The notes under the pieces: generated by a model
Database searches by the model: none
Told to the model about the DNA's origin: nothing
The model's input: the letters and a program-made list of their open reading frames with translations, nothing else
In this document: piece after piece, positions 10,924 to 21,375 of the stretch
How the letters are laid out: each line of letters starts with the position of its first letter
Position numbering within the stretch: the stretch's first letter is position 1
Position numbers and translations under genes: made by a program
From: Parafrankia sp. EUN1f
Lineage (GTDB): Bacteria > Actinomycetota > Actinomycetes > Frankiales > Frankiaceae
Length of the DNA: 63,257 nucleotides
Reading direction: 5' to 3'
Assembly (NCBI RefSeq): GCF_000177675.1
Contig: NZ_ADGX01000044.1
Span: 1 to 63,257 of the forward strand

Positions 10924-13373
10924 ATGGGCTCCGGGCGGACCTGGACTTTGCTGATGGGGGGCCCTCGGCCGAGCGGCGGGCCGTCGGGGCTGTCCGAGGC
11001 GTCTGGGCTGTCCAGATCGCCCGCATCGTTGTCCGCCGTCTGGGCGATTGTGGGCGGGGCGCTGGGATGCCTGTCCGCACTCGCGATCATTGCGGTCGCG
11101 GCCAGCCATGGCGGGTTCGACGATCTCGGGGTGGCATTCGCGCTTCTCGCCGGGCTCACCGTCGTCGTCGGCCCGCAGCCGCATCCGTCGCTGATGCCGT
11201 CCGCATCGGCGCAGATCACCGGGCCACTGCCAGGGTCTGGGGCGGGGTCTGGGCTGCTGTCGGGGCCGGGGCCGGGTCCGCGGCGACCCAGGTGGTGGGT
11301 GGCGGCACGGACCTCACGGGCACCTTCCTGTTCGCGATTCTGCTCGGCTGGGGTGCGGCGCCGGCGCTGGCGGTCCACCTCGTCGTGGGTGTTCTGCTGG
11401 AGCTGCCGCGACGGAGTTCGCTGGGGCGTGTGGTGGCCCGGGTGGGGCGTCGCGCGCTTGGGCTCGCCGCGGCCGGGGCCGTCGTCGCGGCGTTCGGTCT
11501 CGACCACACCCTCGGTACCGCCGAGCTGCCCGCTGTCGCCCTCGCCGCGCTGGTGCTGTTCGTTGTCGATGACCTGGCCGGCGCCCCAATCGGGCCGCTT
11601 CGGTCGCGCGGGCCGGTTCGGCCTGCTCGGCCGAACCGGCTGGGCCGTCCGGGCGCGCGTGTCGGCGGAGCTGCCCGTGGCCGGCGGAACGACATCCGCG
11701 GGGGCGGTAACGGTGGGAGCGGTAGCCGTGGCGATGCATCGTTCCGTCTGCTGTACAACGAGCTGCATCGGCGGCTGGCGGTCGCCGCGGCCCTGCTGTC
11801 CCTGGCGCCGTTGATCGTGATCGCCGCCGGGCGTGGTCCTTGGCTGGCGCTGCTGCTCCTGCCCGCGCTGCGGGTGGTGACGAGGGTCGGTGAGGGTGCG
11901 CGGCAGAAGGAGCATGAGGCCCGTCACGACGGGCTGACCGGCCTGCCGAACCGGACCGCGCTCGCCGAGCGTGCGGCGCTCAGCATCGCGGCGGCGGAAC
12001 GGACCGGTACTCGTGTCGGGTTGTTGTTGCTCGATCTCGACCGGTTCAAGGAGGTCAACGACCGGCTCGGGCACGATGTCGGCGACCGTCTGCTGGTTGT
12101 CGCCGCGGCTCGTCTCGCCGCTGCCCTGCGCCCCGGGGACGTTGTCGCGAGGCTCGGTGGTGACGAGTTCGCGGTGCTGCTTCCGTGGCTTCCACCCGGC
12201 GCCGACGGCCGTGCTGTCGCCACCGAGGTCGCCGGGCGGGTGCGCGGTGTCGTGCGCGCGCCGTACGAGATCGACGGTCAGTTCTGCGACATCGATGTGA
12301 GTGTCGGCGTGGCGCTCTACCCCGATCACGGCGCCGATCTGCCAGCGCTGTCGCAGTCCGCCGACATCGCGATGTACGCGGCGAAGGAGCATGGGCTCGG
12401 GGTCCAGGCCTACGGCCCCCGTGACGCCCGCCGGGCCCGGCTGCGTACGCGGACCACGGCGGAGCTGGGCTACGCCCTCGACCACGGGCAGCTCGAACTG
12501 CACTACCAGCCTCAGGCGGAGATCGTCGACGGAAGGGTGCGCCGAACCGAGGCGCTGCTGCGTTGGCGGCACCCGAGCCGCGGTCTGCTGCTGCCGGGAG
12601 TCTTCGTTCCGCTCGCCGAGTCCGCCGGTCTGATCCGTCCAATCACCTCCTGGGCGATGGACACGGCGCTGACCCAGACCGCCCGGTGGCACGCGGCCGG
12701 GATCCCTGCCGCCGTCGCGCTGAACGTTTCCCCGCGTGATCTGCGCGACCCCGGATTCGTCGGGTCCGTCGCGAGCGCGCTTGCCGCCAACAACCTGCCA
12801 CCGGGCGCACTCACCTTCGAGGTGACCGAACGGGCGCTGACCGCTGACGGCGACGGGGCCGCCCGCGCGCTACGGGATCTGGTCGACCTCGGCGTGACCG
12901 TGAGCCTGGATGACTTCGGTACCGGACTGATCTCCCTGGACGCCCTGCGTCGCCTGCCGATCGGCGAGATCAAGATCGATCGGACGGTGATCGGCCGGCT
13001 GGGCGCCGATCCCCGAGACGCCGTCACGATGGGCCTGGCCGATGGGGAAACCGTGGCCTGGGAGGCGGCTACCCGGGAGGTCGCCTTCATTCGTGCCGTG
13101 GTGCGGATGGCGTCCGACCTCGGGATGCGCGTCGTGGCGGAAGGCGTCGAGACACCGACGGAGTGGTGCCAACTCGCCGGGTTCGGCGCGGACGCCGCGC
13201 AGGGCTGGCATGTGGCGCCGGCACTGCCCGCGGCGTTGGTCACCCGGTGGCTGGTCGAGCCCGGCCAGGCCCGCGAGCGTCTCACCGGACATCGTCCCGG
13301 TGATGCCCGCCGGGTGGACTCCCGGCACGGCGTGTCACAGAACGCAGTGGTGAGCCTGAGCCGCGACGGCTGA
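10924..13373 (+). CDS. Membrane GGDEF-EAL c-di-GMP protein, apparent N-terminal frameshift
   Basis: The downstream frame (continuous from 11067) encodes membrane helices, then a GGDEF domain (LDLDRFKEVND, LGGDEF near 12150-12170) and an EAL domain (EALLRW, NVSPRDL, DDFGTG, AEGVET). Both catalytic signatures look intact, so synthesis and hydrolysis of c-di-GMP are both possible. From 10924 to about 11215, however, the protein-like sequence lies in another frame (VWAIVGGALGCLSALAII is a good membrane helix), while the 11067 frame there is Arg-rich noise. One extra G in the GGG run near 11219-11221 would join the two frames into one protein. So this is either a real frameshift or a sequencing error; if neither, the gene starts inside the 11067 frame. 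Confidence 0.75.
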
Positions 13374-13420
13374 CGGGACTGCACCGGGTCCCGGTCAGGT
13401 CGGGCTGTCCGCCGAAGGCG

Positions 13421-14125
13421 CTAGCGCCGGGGGCCGTTGGTACGCGCGAGGCTCGCAGCGATGCCGGCCAGATGCGCCAGACGGGCGATCTCGGAGCCGC
13501 GAAACGCTGGGCCGCCTGGTCTGCCGACGAGCAGGACCAGTTGGTCGTGGCCGACAGGCGCGGCGGCGAGCTCCATGCTGACCGCCTCCCAGCGGGCCGG
13601 GAACTCGCCGTCGTTGGGCGCGATTCGCCTGGCCTTCTCCAACGGCAGCCACGGCAGGGAGATGCGGACCCGTTCCGGCACGCCCAGGTCGTCCCCGCCG
13701 AGGTTGGGAGCGCCCACCGACGCCTCGCGGACGCGGACGTCACCCGGAGCCAGGTGTTCGAGCAACAGGGCCCAGTCGGCGTTGAAGACTCCCGAGACCA
13801 GCTCGGTCAACACGGCCGCGGCTTCGGAGGGACGTTCGGTCAGCGCGTCCACGAGCTCCAGGTCGTCGCCGATGCCGGCACCGTCGGCGAGGAAGGGGCG
13901 CAGGGCCTCGACGGTCACCCCGGGAACGGACTGGGCGGCCGTGAACACGCGGTCGGCCAGACCGCCGGGCGGCAGCAGCACGATCATGTCGTCGACCGCG
14001 CCGGCGGGTGTGTGTTCAACGACCGAGAGGCTCACGATGTCGATCCCCGCCGCGCCGAGGGCCGTCGCCACCGCGCCCAGCGCGCCAGGATGGTCGGGCA
14101 GAAGAAGCCGGAGCAGGTACGACAT
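13421..14125 (-). CDS. ACT domain-containing protein
   Basis: About 234 residues. The N-terminus LLRLLLPDHPGALGAVATALG is a typical ACT domain start, followed by DIVSLSVVEH. The C-terminal part has no recognised domain. An ACT-domain gene sits opposite gatC in Mycobacterium as well, which supports orthology. The start was placed at the ATG immediately before the ACT domain; ATGs 12 to 45 bases further upstream are possible and none has a clear ribosome site. Ligand and role are unknown; amino-acid sensing is the generic expectation for ACT domains. Confidence 0.8.
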   Translation of the reverse strand: MSYLLRLLLPDHPGALGAVATALGAAGIDIVSLSVVEHTPAGAVDDMIVLLPPGGLADRVFTAAQSVPGVTVEALRPFLADGAGIGDDLELVDALTERPSEAAAVLTELVSGVFNADWALLLEHLAPGDVRVREASVGAPNLGGDDLGVPERVRISLPWLPLEKARRIAPNDGEFPARWEAVSMELAAAPVGHDQLVLLVGRPGGPAFRGSEIARLAHLAGIAASLARTNGPRR

Positions 14126-14379
14126 GCGGCTGAGCATGCGCAAGATGTGTGACGCTGTCATGGCGATCACGTCACGGGCAGATGTCGATGCAGGTCACCC
14201 GCCTGTAGGTAAACGGTTTTCGGGAACGGGTGCGCGGCGCGCCGGCTCCGCGACGCGGACCCGTACGATGAGTACACGCTGACGCCGCGCTTCGCCAGGT
14301 ACGCCGCTGCCCGCGCGGCGCGCGCCACGACCTAGCCGATGTAGGGCCTGTGCCCACCGCCCACGAGGGGTCCACCGGA

Positions 14380-14676
14380 ATGGCGATCACCCGGGACGAG
14401 GTCGCGAACCTTGCCCGCCTGTCGCGGATGTCCCTGTCCTCCGCTGAGCTCGACGCGCTGGCACCGCAGCTGGAGGCGATTCTCGGCGCCGTGGCCAGGG
14501 TCGCAGAGGTGGCGGCGGCGGACATTCCGCCGACCTCGCACGCCGTACCGCTCACCAATGTCTTCCGCGCGGACGTGACTCGCCCGTCACTGCCGGTCGC
14601 CGACGTCCTCGCCGGCGCGCCCGCTGCCGAGGAGGGCCGGTTCCGGGTGCCGCGCATTCTCGATCCGGAAGAGTGA
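14380..14676 (+). CDS. gatC: Asp/Glu-tRNA amidotransferase subunit C
   Basis: Small subunit (98 aa) of the GatCAB enzyme, which converts Glu-tRNA(Gln) or Asp-tRNA(Asn) to the amide form. [15 protein letters not shown] is the family start and FRVPRILD the usual C-terminus. GAGGGG lies 9 bases before the ATG. It heads the operon gatC-gatA-(small membrane protein)-gatB. Confidence 0.95.
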   Translation: MAITRDEVANLARLSRMSLSSAELDALAPQLEAILGAVARVAEVAAADIPPTSHAVPLTNVFRADVTRPSLPVADVLAGAPAAEEGRFRVPRILDPEE

Positions 14677-14693
14677 AGGGCACCAGGCTGCAC

Positions 14694-16226
14694 ATGACCG
14701 ACGTTTCAGGCATCTCGACGCCCGTGGAGTCCGCCCGGACGGACGACGTCGTCCGGCTGACGGCTGCCGCGACGGCTGCCGCGATCGCCGCAGGTGAGCT
14801 TTCCGCAGAGGAGGCCACTCTCGCCGCCCTGGACCGCATCGCGAAGGTCGACGACGCGGTGCACGCGTTCCTACACGTCGACGCGGAAGGCGCGCTTGCC
14901 ACCGCCCGCGCGGTGGACGCCCGGCGTGCCGCGGGGGAGCGGCTGGGTCCACTGGCCGGTGTGCCGCTCGCGCTCAAGGACGTGTTCACCGCTCGCGGCA
15001 TGCCGACCACCTGCGGCAGCAGGATTCTCGAAGGCTGGCGGCCGCCCTACGACGCGACTGTGGTCTCCCGGTTGCGTGCTGCCGACGTCGTCATTCTCGG
15101 CAAGGTCAACATGGACGAGTTCGCGATGGGCTCCTCCACCGAGAACTCGGCGTACGGCCCGACCCGTAACCCATGGGATCTCACCCGGATTCCGGGTGGC
15201 AGCAGCGGTGGCAGCGCGGCCGCGGTGGCCGCTTTCGAAGCGCCGCTGTCCATCGGCACCGACACCGGTGGCTCGATCCGTCAGCCGGCCGCCGTCTGCG
15301 GTCTGGTCGGGGTCAAGCCGACCTATGGCGGGGTCAGCCGGTACGGCCTCGTCGCCTTCTCCAGCTCCCTGGACCAGGCGGGCCCGATCACCCGCACCGT
15401 CGCCGACGCCGCCCTGCTGCACGCGGCCATCGCCGGGCACGACCCGCTGGACAGCACCAGCGTCGAGCTGCCGGTACCTCCGGTGGTGGAGGCCGCGGCC
15501 CGTCGGGACATCCGCGGGATGCGGGTGGGCGTGGTGCGCGAACTCGCCGGTGAGGGCTACGACCCGGGCGTGCAGGCCGCGTTCGACGCCGCCGTCGCGG
15601 AGCTGGCCGGGCTCGGCGCCGAGGTGGTCGAGGTGAGCTGCCCGCACTTCACCTATGCGATGGCGGCGTACTACCTGATCGCACCGAGCGAGTGCTCGTC
15701 CAACCTGGCCCGCTTCGACGCGATGCGCTTCGGCCTGCGGGCCGGGGACGACGGTCGCGCCGGCGCGGAGGAGGTCATGAGCCGTACCCGGGACGTCGGG
15801 TTCGGTGCCGAGGTGAAGCGGCGGGTCATGCTCGGCACGTACGCGCTGTCCTCGGGGTACTACGACGCCTACTACGGGCAGGCACAGAAGGTCCGGACGC
15901 TGATCAGCCGGGACTTCGCCGCCGCGTACGAACAGGCTGACGTGCTGGTCTCACCGACCACGCCGACGCCGGCCTTCCCGATCGGGGACAAGGTCGACGA
16001 CCCGGTGGCGATGTACCTGTCGGACCTGTGCACGATTCCGTCCAACCTCGCCGGTGGGCCGGCGATGAGCCTGCCGTCCGGGCTCGTGGCCGGGCTGCCC
16101 GTGGGCATCCAGATCATGGCGCCGGCGTTCGCCGATGACCGGCTCTACCTGGTCGGCGGGGCGCTGGAGGCCGCGCTGGACGCCCGGCGCGGGCACGCCC
16201 TGCTCGACGAAGCACCGACGCTGTAG
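14694..16226 (+). CDS. gatA: Asp/Glu-tRNA amidotransferase subunit A
   Basis: The amidase subunit that releases ammonia from glutamine. The Ser-cisSer-Lys triad is visible: Lys95 (LKDVFT), Ser170/171 (GGSSGGS) and the nucleophile Ser194 ([10 protein letters not shown]). Length about 510 aa. ATG 14694 follows an AAGGGCACCAGG stretch. GTG 14673 would overlap the gatC stop by 4 bases and is a realistic alternative. The Cys residues in [11 protein letters not shown] and neighbouring amidase signature regions are as expected for GatA. Confidence 0.95.
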   Translation: MTDVSGISTPVESARTDDVVRLTAAATAAAIAAGELSAEEATLAALDRIAKVDDAVHAFLHVDAEGALATARAVDARRAAGERLGPLAGVPLALKDVFTARGMPTTCGSRILEGWRPPYDATVVSRLRAADVVILGKVNMDEFAMGSSTENSAYGPTRNPWDLTRIPGGSSGGSAAAVAAFEAPLSIGTDTGGSIRQPAAVCGLVGVKPTYGGVSRYGLVAFSSSLDQAGPITRTVADAALLHAAIAGHDPLDSTSVELPVPPVVEAAARRDIRGMRVGVVRELAGEGYDPGVQAAFDAAVAELAGLGAEVVEVSCPHFTYAMAAYYLIAPSECSSNLARFDAMRFGLRAGDDGRAGAEEVMSRTRDVGFGAEVKRRVMLGTYALSSGYYDAYYGQAQKVRTLISRDFAAAYEQADVLVSPTTPTPAFPIGDKVDDPVAMYLSDLCTIPSNLAGGPAMSLPSGLVAGLPVGIQIMAPAFADDRLYLVGGALEAALDARRGHALLDEAPTL

Positions 16227-16284
16227 ACAAACCGACGCTGTAGACAACAGGCCAGCGCACCAGGAGAGGAGGGACGAGAAAGAG

Positions 16285-16572
16285 ATGGTCGAGCTGCGCA
16301 GCGGTCGTCAGGACCGCGCACTTCTGCTGATTGTCTGGGGACTCACGCTCGTGGTGCTCGTCCTCGGCGTCCTGACGTTGAGCCCGATCCTGCTCGTCTG
16401 GGGGATCATCGGCCTGCCCGCGGCGGTCGCGCTGGGCTACGTCCATATCCGTGACACGCGGCGTCGGGCCGGCAGCCCGGGGACGACACCTGGGCGTCCG
16501 GCGGCCGGCGGTCACGAAGACGGCCTTGAAGACGGCCTAGAAGACGGCATCGAAGAGGAGTCATCCCGGTGA
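16285..16572 (+). CDS. Small membrane protein between gatA and gatB
   Basis: A 95-residue protein with two closely spaced hydrophobic segments (about residues 12-34 and 36-52) and a polar tail. The tail contains an acidic repeat ([15 protein letters not shown]) encoded by a 12-base tandem repeat. GAGGAGGG precedes the ATG, and the stop overlaps the gatB GTG in GTGA, so it is translationally coupled to gatB. No family is recognised. The position suggests only co-expression with the amidotransferase. Confidence 0.75.
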   Translation: MVELRSGRQDRALLLIVWGLTLVVLVLGVLTLSPILLVWGIIGLPAAVALGYVHIRDTRRRAGSPGTTPGRPAAGGHEDGLEDGLEDGIEEESSR

Positions 16573-18086
16573 GCACATCGGCTCCCGTCATCGCCACTCC
16601 CTCCTATGAGGACGCCACCGCGCGCTACGAGGCGGTGATCGGGCTGGAGACCCACGTCGAGCTCGGCACCGCCTCCAAGATGTTCTGCGGGTGCGCGACG
16701 GTGTTCGGCGCGGAGCCGAACACCCAGGTATGCCCGGTCTGCCTGGGCCTGCCCGGGGCGCTGCCGGTGGTGAACGAGGCCGCGGTGCGGTTCGCGACGC
16801 TCATCGGGCTCGCGCTGAACTGCACGATCGCCTCCTGGTGCCGGTTCGCCCGGAAGAACTACTTCTATCCGGACATGCCGAAGAACTTCCAGATCAGTCA
16901 GTACGACGAGCCGCTGTGCTCGAACGGCTGGCTTGACGTCGAGGTCGAGGGGGAGATCCACCGAGTCGGGATCACCCGGGTCCACCTGGAGGAGGACACC
17001 GGCAAGTCGCTGCACGTCGGCGGGGCGACCGGGCGGATCCACGGAGCCACCCACTCCCTGGTCGACTACAACCGGGCCGGCATCCCCTTGGTGGAGATCG
17101 TCACCGAGCCCGACATCCGGCATCCCGAGGTCGCTCGGGCCTACGTTGACGAGCTGCGGGAGCTGTGCCGGGCGCTGGCGGTCTCGGACGTGCGGATGGA
17201 CCAGGGCTCGCTGCGCTGTGACGCGAACGTGTCGCTGCGGCCCCGGCCCGCGGCAGGGCAGCCGGACGCGCCGTTCGGCACCCGTTCGGAGACGAAGAAC
17301 CTCAACTCGCTGCGTTCGGTCGAGCGGGCTGTCCGCTTCGAGATCGTGCGCCAGGCGGCGCTGCTGGACGCCGGCGAGCGGGTCATCCAGGAGACCCGGC
17401 ACTTCGACGAGGCGTCGGGCCGCACCTCCTCTGGCCGGTCGAAGGAGGAGGCGACCGACTACCGCTACTTCCCGGAGCCGGACCTGACGCCGCTCGCGCT
17501 CACCTCGGAGTACGTCGAGGCGCTGCGCGCAGTCCTGCCGGAGCTGCCGGCGCAGCGGCGGGCCCGGCTCGTCGCGGAGCTCGGCTACACCGCCCGTGAG
17601 CTGCAGGAGATGCGCAACGCCGGGGTGCTGGAGCTGGTCGAGGCGACGGTGGCCGCAGGCGCGAGCCCGGCCGGGGCGCGCAAGTGGTGGCTCAACGAGC
17701 TGGCGAGGCGCGCCTCGGATGCCGGTGTCGAGCCGCGTGAACTGGCGATCAGCCCGGCCCAGGTGGCCCGGATCTGCGAGCTCGTCGCTGAGGGGAAGCT
17801 GACCGACGCGCTCGGGCGCAAGGTCGTCGACGGCGTGCTCGCGGGTGACGGCTCGCCCGACGAGGTCGTCGCCGCGCGGGGGCTGGCCGTGGTCTCCGAC
17901 GACTCGGCGCTGCGCGACGCGGTTGACGCCGCGATCGCGGGCGCGCCCGACATCGCGGACAAGGTCCGGGGCGGCAAGCTGAACGCGGTGGGGCCGCTCG
18001 TCGGCACGGTGATGAAGACGATGCGTGGCCAGGCGGACGCCGCGGCCGTCCGCAGGTTGCTGCTGGAGCGGCTGGAAGTCTCCTGA
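16569..18086 (+). CDS. gatB: Asp/Glu-tRNA amidotransferase subunit B
   Basis: The tRNA-binding and kinase/transamidase subunit of GatCAB (505 aa). [13 protein letters not shown] is the family N-terminus, [13 protein letters not shown] the conserved cysteine block, and the C-terminal GatB/YqeY region ends with [23 protein letters not shown] start overlaps the previous stop by 4 bases. Having GatCAB implies that Gln-tRNA (and perhaps Asn-tRNA) is made indirectly, which fits the nearby tRNA-Gln and tRNA-Glu genes. Confidence 0.96.
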   Translation: MSTSAPVIATPSYEDATARYEAVIGLETHVELGTASKMFCGCATVFGAEPNTQVCPVCLGLPGALPVVNEAAVRFATLIGLALNCTIASWCRFARKNYFYPDMPKNFQISQYDEPLCSNGWLDVEVEGEIHRVGITRVHLEEDTGKSLHVGGATGRIHGATHSLVDYNRAGIPLVEIVTEPDIRHPEVARAYVDELRELCRALAVSDVRMDQGSLRCDANVSLRPRPAAGQPDAPFGTRSETKNLNSLRSVERAVRFEIVRQAALLDAGERVIQETRHFDEASGRTSSGRSKEEATDYRYFPEPDLTPLALTSEYVEALRAVLPELPAQRRARLVAELGYTARELQEMRNAGVLELVEATVAAGASPAGARKWWLNELARRASDAGVEPRELAISPAQVARICELVAEGKLTDALGRKVVDGVLAGDGSPDEVVAARGLAVVSDDSALRDAVDAAIAGAPDIADKVRGGKLNAVGPLVGTVMKTMRGQADAAAVRRLLLERLEVS

Positions 18087-18123
18087 CCCCTGCGGATCCG
18101 GCAGTGTGCGACGATCGTCGGTG

Positions 18124-19035
18124 ATGTCTGGAACCACGCGGGGGCGCCTGCTCGCCACCAGCGATATCCATGTTCGCCATCCGGAGAACCGGGCGATCGT
18201 CGAGGCGATGCGGCCGGGCCATGACGATGACTGGTTGCTCGTGGTCGGCGACGTCGGCGAGCGTCTCGACGACGTCGAATGGGCGCTGCGGTTGCTCGCG
18301 GGCCGGTTCGCCCAGGTCGTGTGGGTGCCCGGCAATCATGAGCTGTGGACGTTGAGCCGGGACACCCTGCTCCTGCGCGGTGAGGCCCGTTACCGCCATC
18401 TGGTCGACCTGTGCGCGGGCCTGGGAGTTCTCACCCCCGAGGACCCCTACCCGATCTGGACGGGGCTGGGTGGTCCCGTGCGCATCGTGCCGATGTTCCT
18501 GCTCTACGACTACACGTTCCGTCCCGAGGGCACCTCGAACAAGGAGGAGGCGCTCGCCGCGGCGTACGCGGCGGGCGTGGTGTGCTCCGACGAGTCGGTG
18601 CTGCACTCCGACCCCTATCCGACCAGGGACGACTGGTGCCGGGCTCGGGTCGCGCAGACGCGCGTCCGGCTGGACGAATGCCCCCGGGACGTCCCCCTCG
18701 TACTCGTGAACCATTTCCCGCTGGTGCGTGAGCCCACCAGGATCCTGCGCTACCCGGTGTTCGCGCAGTGGTGCGGAACCGAGCTCACCGCGGACTGGCA
18801 CACCCGCTACAACGTCGCCGCCGTGGTCTACGGTCACCTGCACATTCCTCGGACGACCTGGTATGACGGCGTCCGGTTCGAGGAGGTCTCGGTGGGCTAC
18901 CCGCGTGAGTGGCGCAGCTGGCGGACCCGACGACCGGTGTTGCGCCAGATCCTGCCCGCGCCGATCGGTGAGCGCGTCCCGCCCTGGGGCGCGACCCGGG
19001 ACGAGTCGGAGTCCGCGGTGGTCCCGCCGGGCTGA
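18124..19035 (+). CDS. Calcineurin-like metallophosphoesterase
   Basis: About 303 residues with the five metal-binding blocks of the family in order: SDIHVRH, VVGDVGER, GNHELW, VNHFPL and YGHLH. The substrate is unknown. It begins 35 bases after gatB. GTG 18121 directly before the ATG is an alternative start. With GACGAT 6-11 bases upstream and no Shine-Dalgarno, a leaderless transcript is possible but weakly supported. In Streptomyces such proteins often neighbour a phosphopantetheinyl transferase; none is seen here. Confidence 0.85.
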   Translation: MSGTTRGRLLATSDIHVRHPENRAIVEAMRPGHDDDWLLVVGDVGERLDDVEWALRLLAGRFAQVVWVPGNHELWTLSRDTLLLRGEARYRHLVDLCAGLGVLTPEDPYPIWTGLGGPVRIVPMFLLYDYTFRPEGTSNKEEALAAAYAAGVVCSDESVLHSDPYPTRDDWCRARVAQTRVRLDECPRDVPLVLVNHFPLVREPTRILRYPVFAQWCGTELTADWHTRYNVAAVVYGHLHIPRTTWYDGVRFEEVSVGYPREWRSWRTRRPVLRQILPAPIGERVPPWGATRDESESAVVPPG

Positions 19036-19231
19036 CCGGCTGGCCGGTTGCCCGGCTGCTCCGACAAAGGTGTGGTCCTCCGTGTTGCCACCATCGGTGC
19101 ATCCGCGTGTCGGCTTGCCGACGTCGCGCGGCGCGTCGGATGCGGAGTCGCGAAGCCGTTCGTAGTGTGTGGACGGGCCTTGCGGGCCCCACCGGATGGT
19201 TCTGCGAGGCAATGGGGGGAGGCGAGTCGTC

Positions 19232-21094
19232 GTGCCCCTCACACCTACGGGGTTCGGTCCGTCCCGGTCGCGACGCAGGGGGCGGGGGCGCCGGGGCCTG
19301 CTGGCCGCTGGTCTGGTGCTCGTGCTGGTGGCGGTTGGTGGCGGTCTCACCTACTGGCTGAAGGAACGGTCGGACGCACGCGCGGCTGACCGCGCGGTGG
19401 TCTCGGTGGCCGCGGCCTATCTGGAGGCCTGGAAGGCGCTGACGATCGCGCCGTCCGCGGCCGAGGAGTCCGACACGGCTGCCGGCGGGACCGGAGCCGC
19501 TGCCGGCGGGACCGCAGCCGGCGGGACCGCAGCCGGCGGGACCGCAGCCGCTGCCGGCGGAACCGCTGCCGGCGGAACCGCTGCCGCTGCCGGTGGGACC
19601 GGCGGTGGCGATGCCGCGGCCGGTCAGGCCCGCGCTCGGGCCGGTGCCGCGGTCAGCGCGGTCAGCGTCGACGGCGACGTCCCGGTCGCGACACTGGTCG
19701 GGCTGATGTCCGACGTTCACGATCGGCTCTCGGTCACCAGGGCGGAGTTCGTCGCGGGGAAGGCGGCTCGCTCGGGGGCGAGCGCCACCGTCCCCTACAC
19801 CGCGACCCTGACGCTCGCCGGATTCACCGAGCCACTGACGTACTCCGGTTCGCTAGGCCTGACCCGGGCCGGCGGCGACACCTGGAAGGTGCGGGCGGCG
19901 CCGTCCTCGGTGCACCCCGACCTCAAGCCGGGCCTGCACCTGGACCGCACCGACTCCACCGGTAAGCGGGGGGCGCTGCTGGACGTGAACGGGCGTCCCA
20001 TGGACACCAACCCCGAGCTCGCCGGGAACCTCATCGGCCGGATCGATCCGGCGTCCGGCCTGCAGCGGGTCTACGACTCGCGGCTGCGGCCCCAGGGCGG
20101 CTCGGTGGTGGTCCGCACCGATGGCAACGAGACGGTCAAGACCCTCAAGGCCTACCCGAGCAGCGACGGCGAGGCGATCCGCACCACCATCAACCTGGAC
20201 GTCCAGCGTGCGGCCGAGGCGGCCCTCGGCACCGCCGCCCAGCCGAACGGGGCGCTGGTCGCCATCGACACCCGGACCGGCGGGGTGCTCGCGGTCGTGA
20301 ACCGCCCGATCAACGGATACGGGCGGGCGGTTCGCGGGTCCTATCCGCCCGGTTCGACGTTCAAGATCGTGACGGCGACGGCAGCGCTGATGAACGGCAA
20401 GACGGCGGACACCCCGCTCGACTGCACCGAGAAGGTGAGCATCGGCGGGCGGGAGTTCCAGAACGCCGAGGCGGAGCAGTTCGGGATGATCCCGTTCCGC
20501 ACGGCCTTCGCCAAGAGCTGCAACACCGCGTTCATCCGGCTGGAGCAGTCGCTGCCCGACGGCGCGCTTGAGCAGGCCGCCAAGCTGTACGGCTTCGACG
20601 ATGTCGAGCCGCTGCCCATCGCCAGCGTCGGCGGCTCCTTCCCGACCCCGCGCGACGACGTCGAGGCTGCGGCCGCGTCGATCGGGCAGGGCCGGGTCGC
20701 CGCGTCGCCGTTGCAGATGGCGAGCGTCGCCGCCGCCGTGGCCAGCGGTACCTGGCGCCAGCCGTTCGTCGTGGGGGAGGCGCCGCGCAGCAACGCTCTG
20801 CCGGCGCAGGCCCTGGGGCCGCTGCGCGACTTCATGCGGGCCGTGGTCACCGAGGGGACGGCGGCGGGGGTCCCGATGCCGGGTGAGGTCGGCGGCAAGA
20901 CCGGTACGGCCGAGTACGGGAACGGGAACCCCCCGCCGACGCACGGCTGGTTCGTCGGATACCGCGGTGACATCGCGGTCGCGACGGTCATCGAGGACGG
21001 TGGTTTCGGTGCCGAGTCCGCCGCGCCTGTGGTCTCCAAGTTCTTCACCGCTCTCGACGGTGGCCAGATCACGGCGCCCGCCGCGGCGGGCTGA
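19232..21094 (+). CDS. Penicillin-binding protein (transpeptidase) with NTF2-like N-terminal domain
   Basis: A 620-residue membrane-anchored D,D-transpeptidase for peptidoglycan cross-linking. Order: short cytoplasmic Arg-rich tail, one membrane helix (about 22-42), a low-complexity linker of repeated AAGGT pentapeptides, an NTF2/MecA_N-like domain, the PBP dimer region, then the transpeptidase with SxxK (S375-K378, STFK), SxN (S429-C430-N431) and KTG (556-558). No glycosyltransferase domain, so class B-like. GTG 19232 has GGGGGGAGG 9 bases upstream; longer in-frame starts lack this. Confidence 0.9.
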   Translation: MPLTPTGFGPSRSRRRGRGRRGLLAAGLVLVLVAVGGGLTYWLKERSDARAADRAVVSVAAAYLEAWKALTIAPSAAEESDTAAGGTGAAAGGTAAGGTAAGGTAAAAGGTAAGGTAAAAGGTGGGDAAAGQARARAGAAVSAVSVDGDVPVATLVGLMSDVHDRLSVTRAEFVAGKAARSGASATVPYTATLTLAGFTEPLTYSGSLGLTRAGGDTWKVRAAPSSVHPDLKPGLHLDRTDSTGKRGALLDVNGRPMDTNPELAGNLIGRIDPASGLQRVYDSRLRPQGGSVVVRTDGNETVKTLKAYPSSDGEAIRTTINLDVQRAAEAALGTAAQPNGALVAIDTRTGGVLAVVNRPINGYGRAVRGSYPPGSTFKIVTATAALMNGKTADTPLDCTEKVSIGGREFQNAEAEQFGMIPFRTAFAKSCNTAFIRLEQSLPDGALEQAAKLYGFDDVEPLPIASVGGSFPTPRDDVEAAAASIGQGRVAASPLQMASVAAAVASGTWRQPFVVGEAPRSNALPAQALGPLRDFMRAVVTEGTAAGVPMPGEVGGKTGTAEYGNGNPPPTHGWFVGYRGDIAVATVIEDGGFGAESAAPVVSKFFTALDGGQITAPAAAG

Positions 21095-21207
21095 GACCGG
21101 GCTGGATGCCCCGCGCCGGCCGCCGGGCCTGGGTCGACGCGGGGTCTCGCCGGCGCCGGGATCCGGCCGGCGCGGTGTGGTCTGGCTCTCCGGTCACCAC
21201 CCCCCGC

Positions 21208-21236
21208 TTGACGTGGTGGCCGATGTCGGGGATGGT
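21208..21236 (+). promoter_or_regulatory. Candidate promoter of the ilvB leader
   Basis: TTGACG (21208-21213), 17 bases, then GATGGT (21231-21236). The predicted transcript start falls at or just before the leader-peptide GTG at 21244, so the leader peptide may be translated from a leaderless RNA. Alternatively, GGGGA at 21228-21232 could serve as its ribosome site if transcription starts further up. Confidence 0.45.
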
Positions 21237-21243
21237 TTAGCGC

Positions 21244-21282
21244 GTGCTGCTTGGCATCCTCGTACGCTCGGAGCGCGTGTAG
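21244..21282 (+). CDS. ilvB leader peptide (branched-chain amino acid attenuator)
   Basis: GTG CTG CTT GGC ATC CTC GTA CGC TCG encodes a 12-residue peptide, MLLGILVRSERV. Its first half is three Leu, one Ile and one Val. It is followed 31 bases later by a strong Rho-independent terminator (21314-21346), upstream of ilvB. This layout is classical ribosome-mediated attenuation and is known for ilvB in actinobacteria. When charged Leu/Ile/Val tRNAs are scarce, the ribosome would stall on these codons and prevent terminator formation. The function is inferred; the codon run and hairpin are read directly. Confidence 0.8.
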   Translation: MLLGILVRSERV

Positions 21283-21313
21283 TCGGACCGACTGGTCACC
21301 GACCACCCGCGCC

Positions 21314-21346
21314 GCCCCTCAGTGCCTCCGGCACGAGGGGCTTTTT
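21314..21346 (+). terminator. ilvB attenuator terminator
   Basis: GCCCCTC (21314-21320) and GTGCC (21322-21326) pair with GGCAC (21330-21334) and GAGGGGC (21335-21341) around a TCC loop, followed by TTTTT. The stem is perfect apart from one unpaired A. It lies between the leader peptide and ilvB and has the strongest U-tract in this part of the window. Confidence 0.9.
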
Positions 21347-21375
21347 CATGTCCGGCCCGGCGCGTGCACCACCAC

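Noticed and set aside
10842-12692. 616-codon minus-strand frame opposite the GGDEF-EAL gene
   Set aside because: Gln/Arg/Pro-rich translation without motifs; the plus strand encodes clear GGDEF and EAL domains.
17749-19350. 533-codon minus-strand frame opposite gatB end and the metallophosphoesterase
   Set aside because: No family features; antisense to genes with complete active-site motifs.
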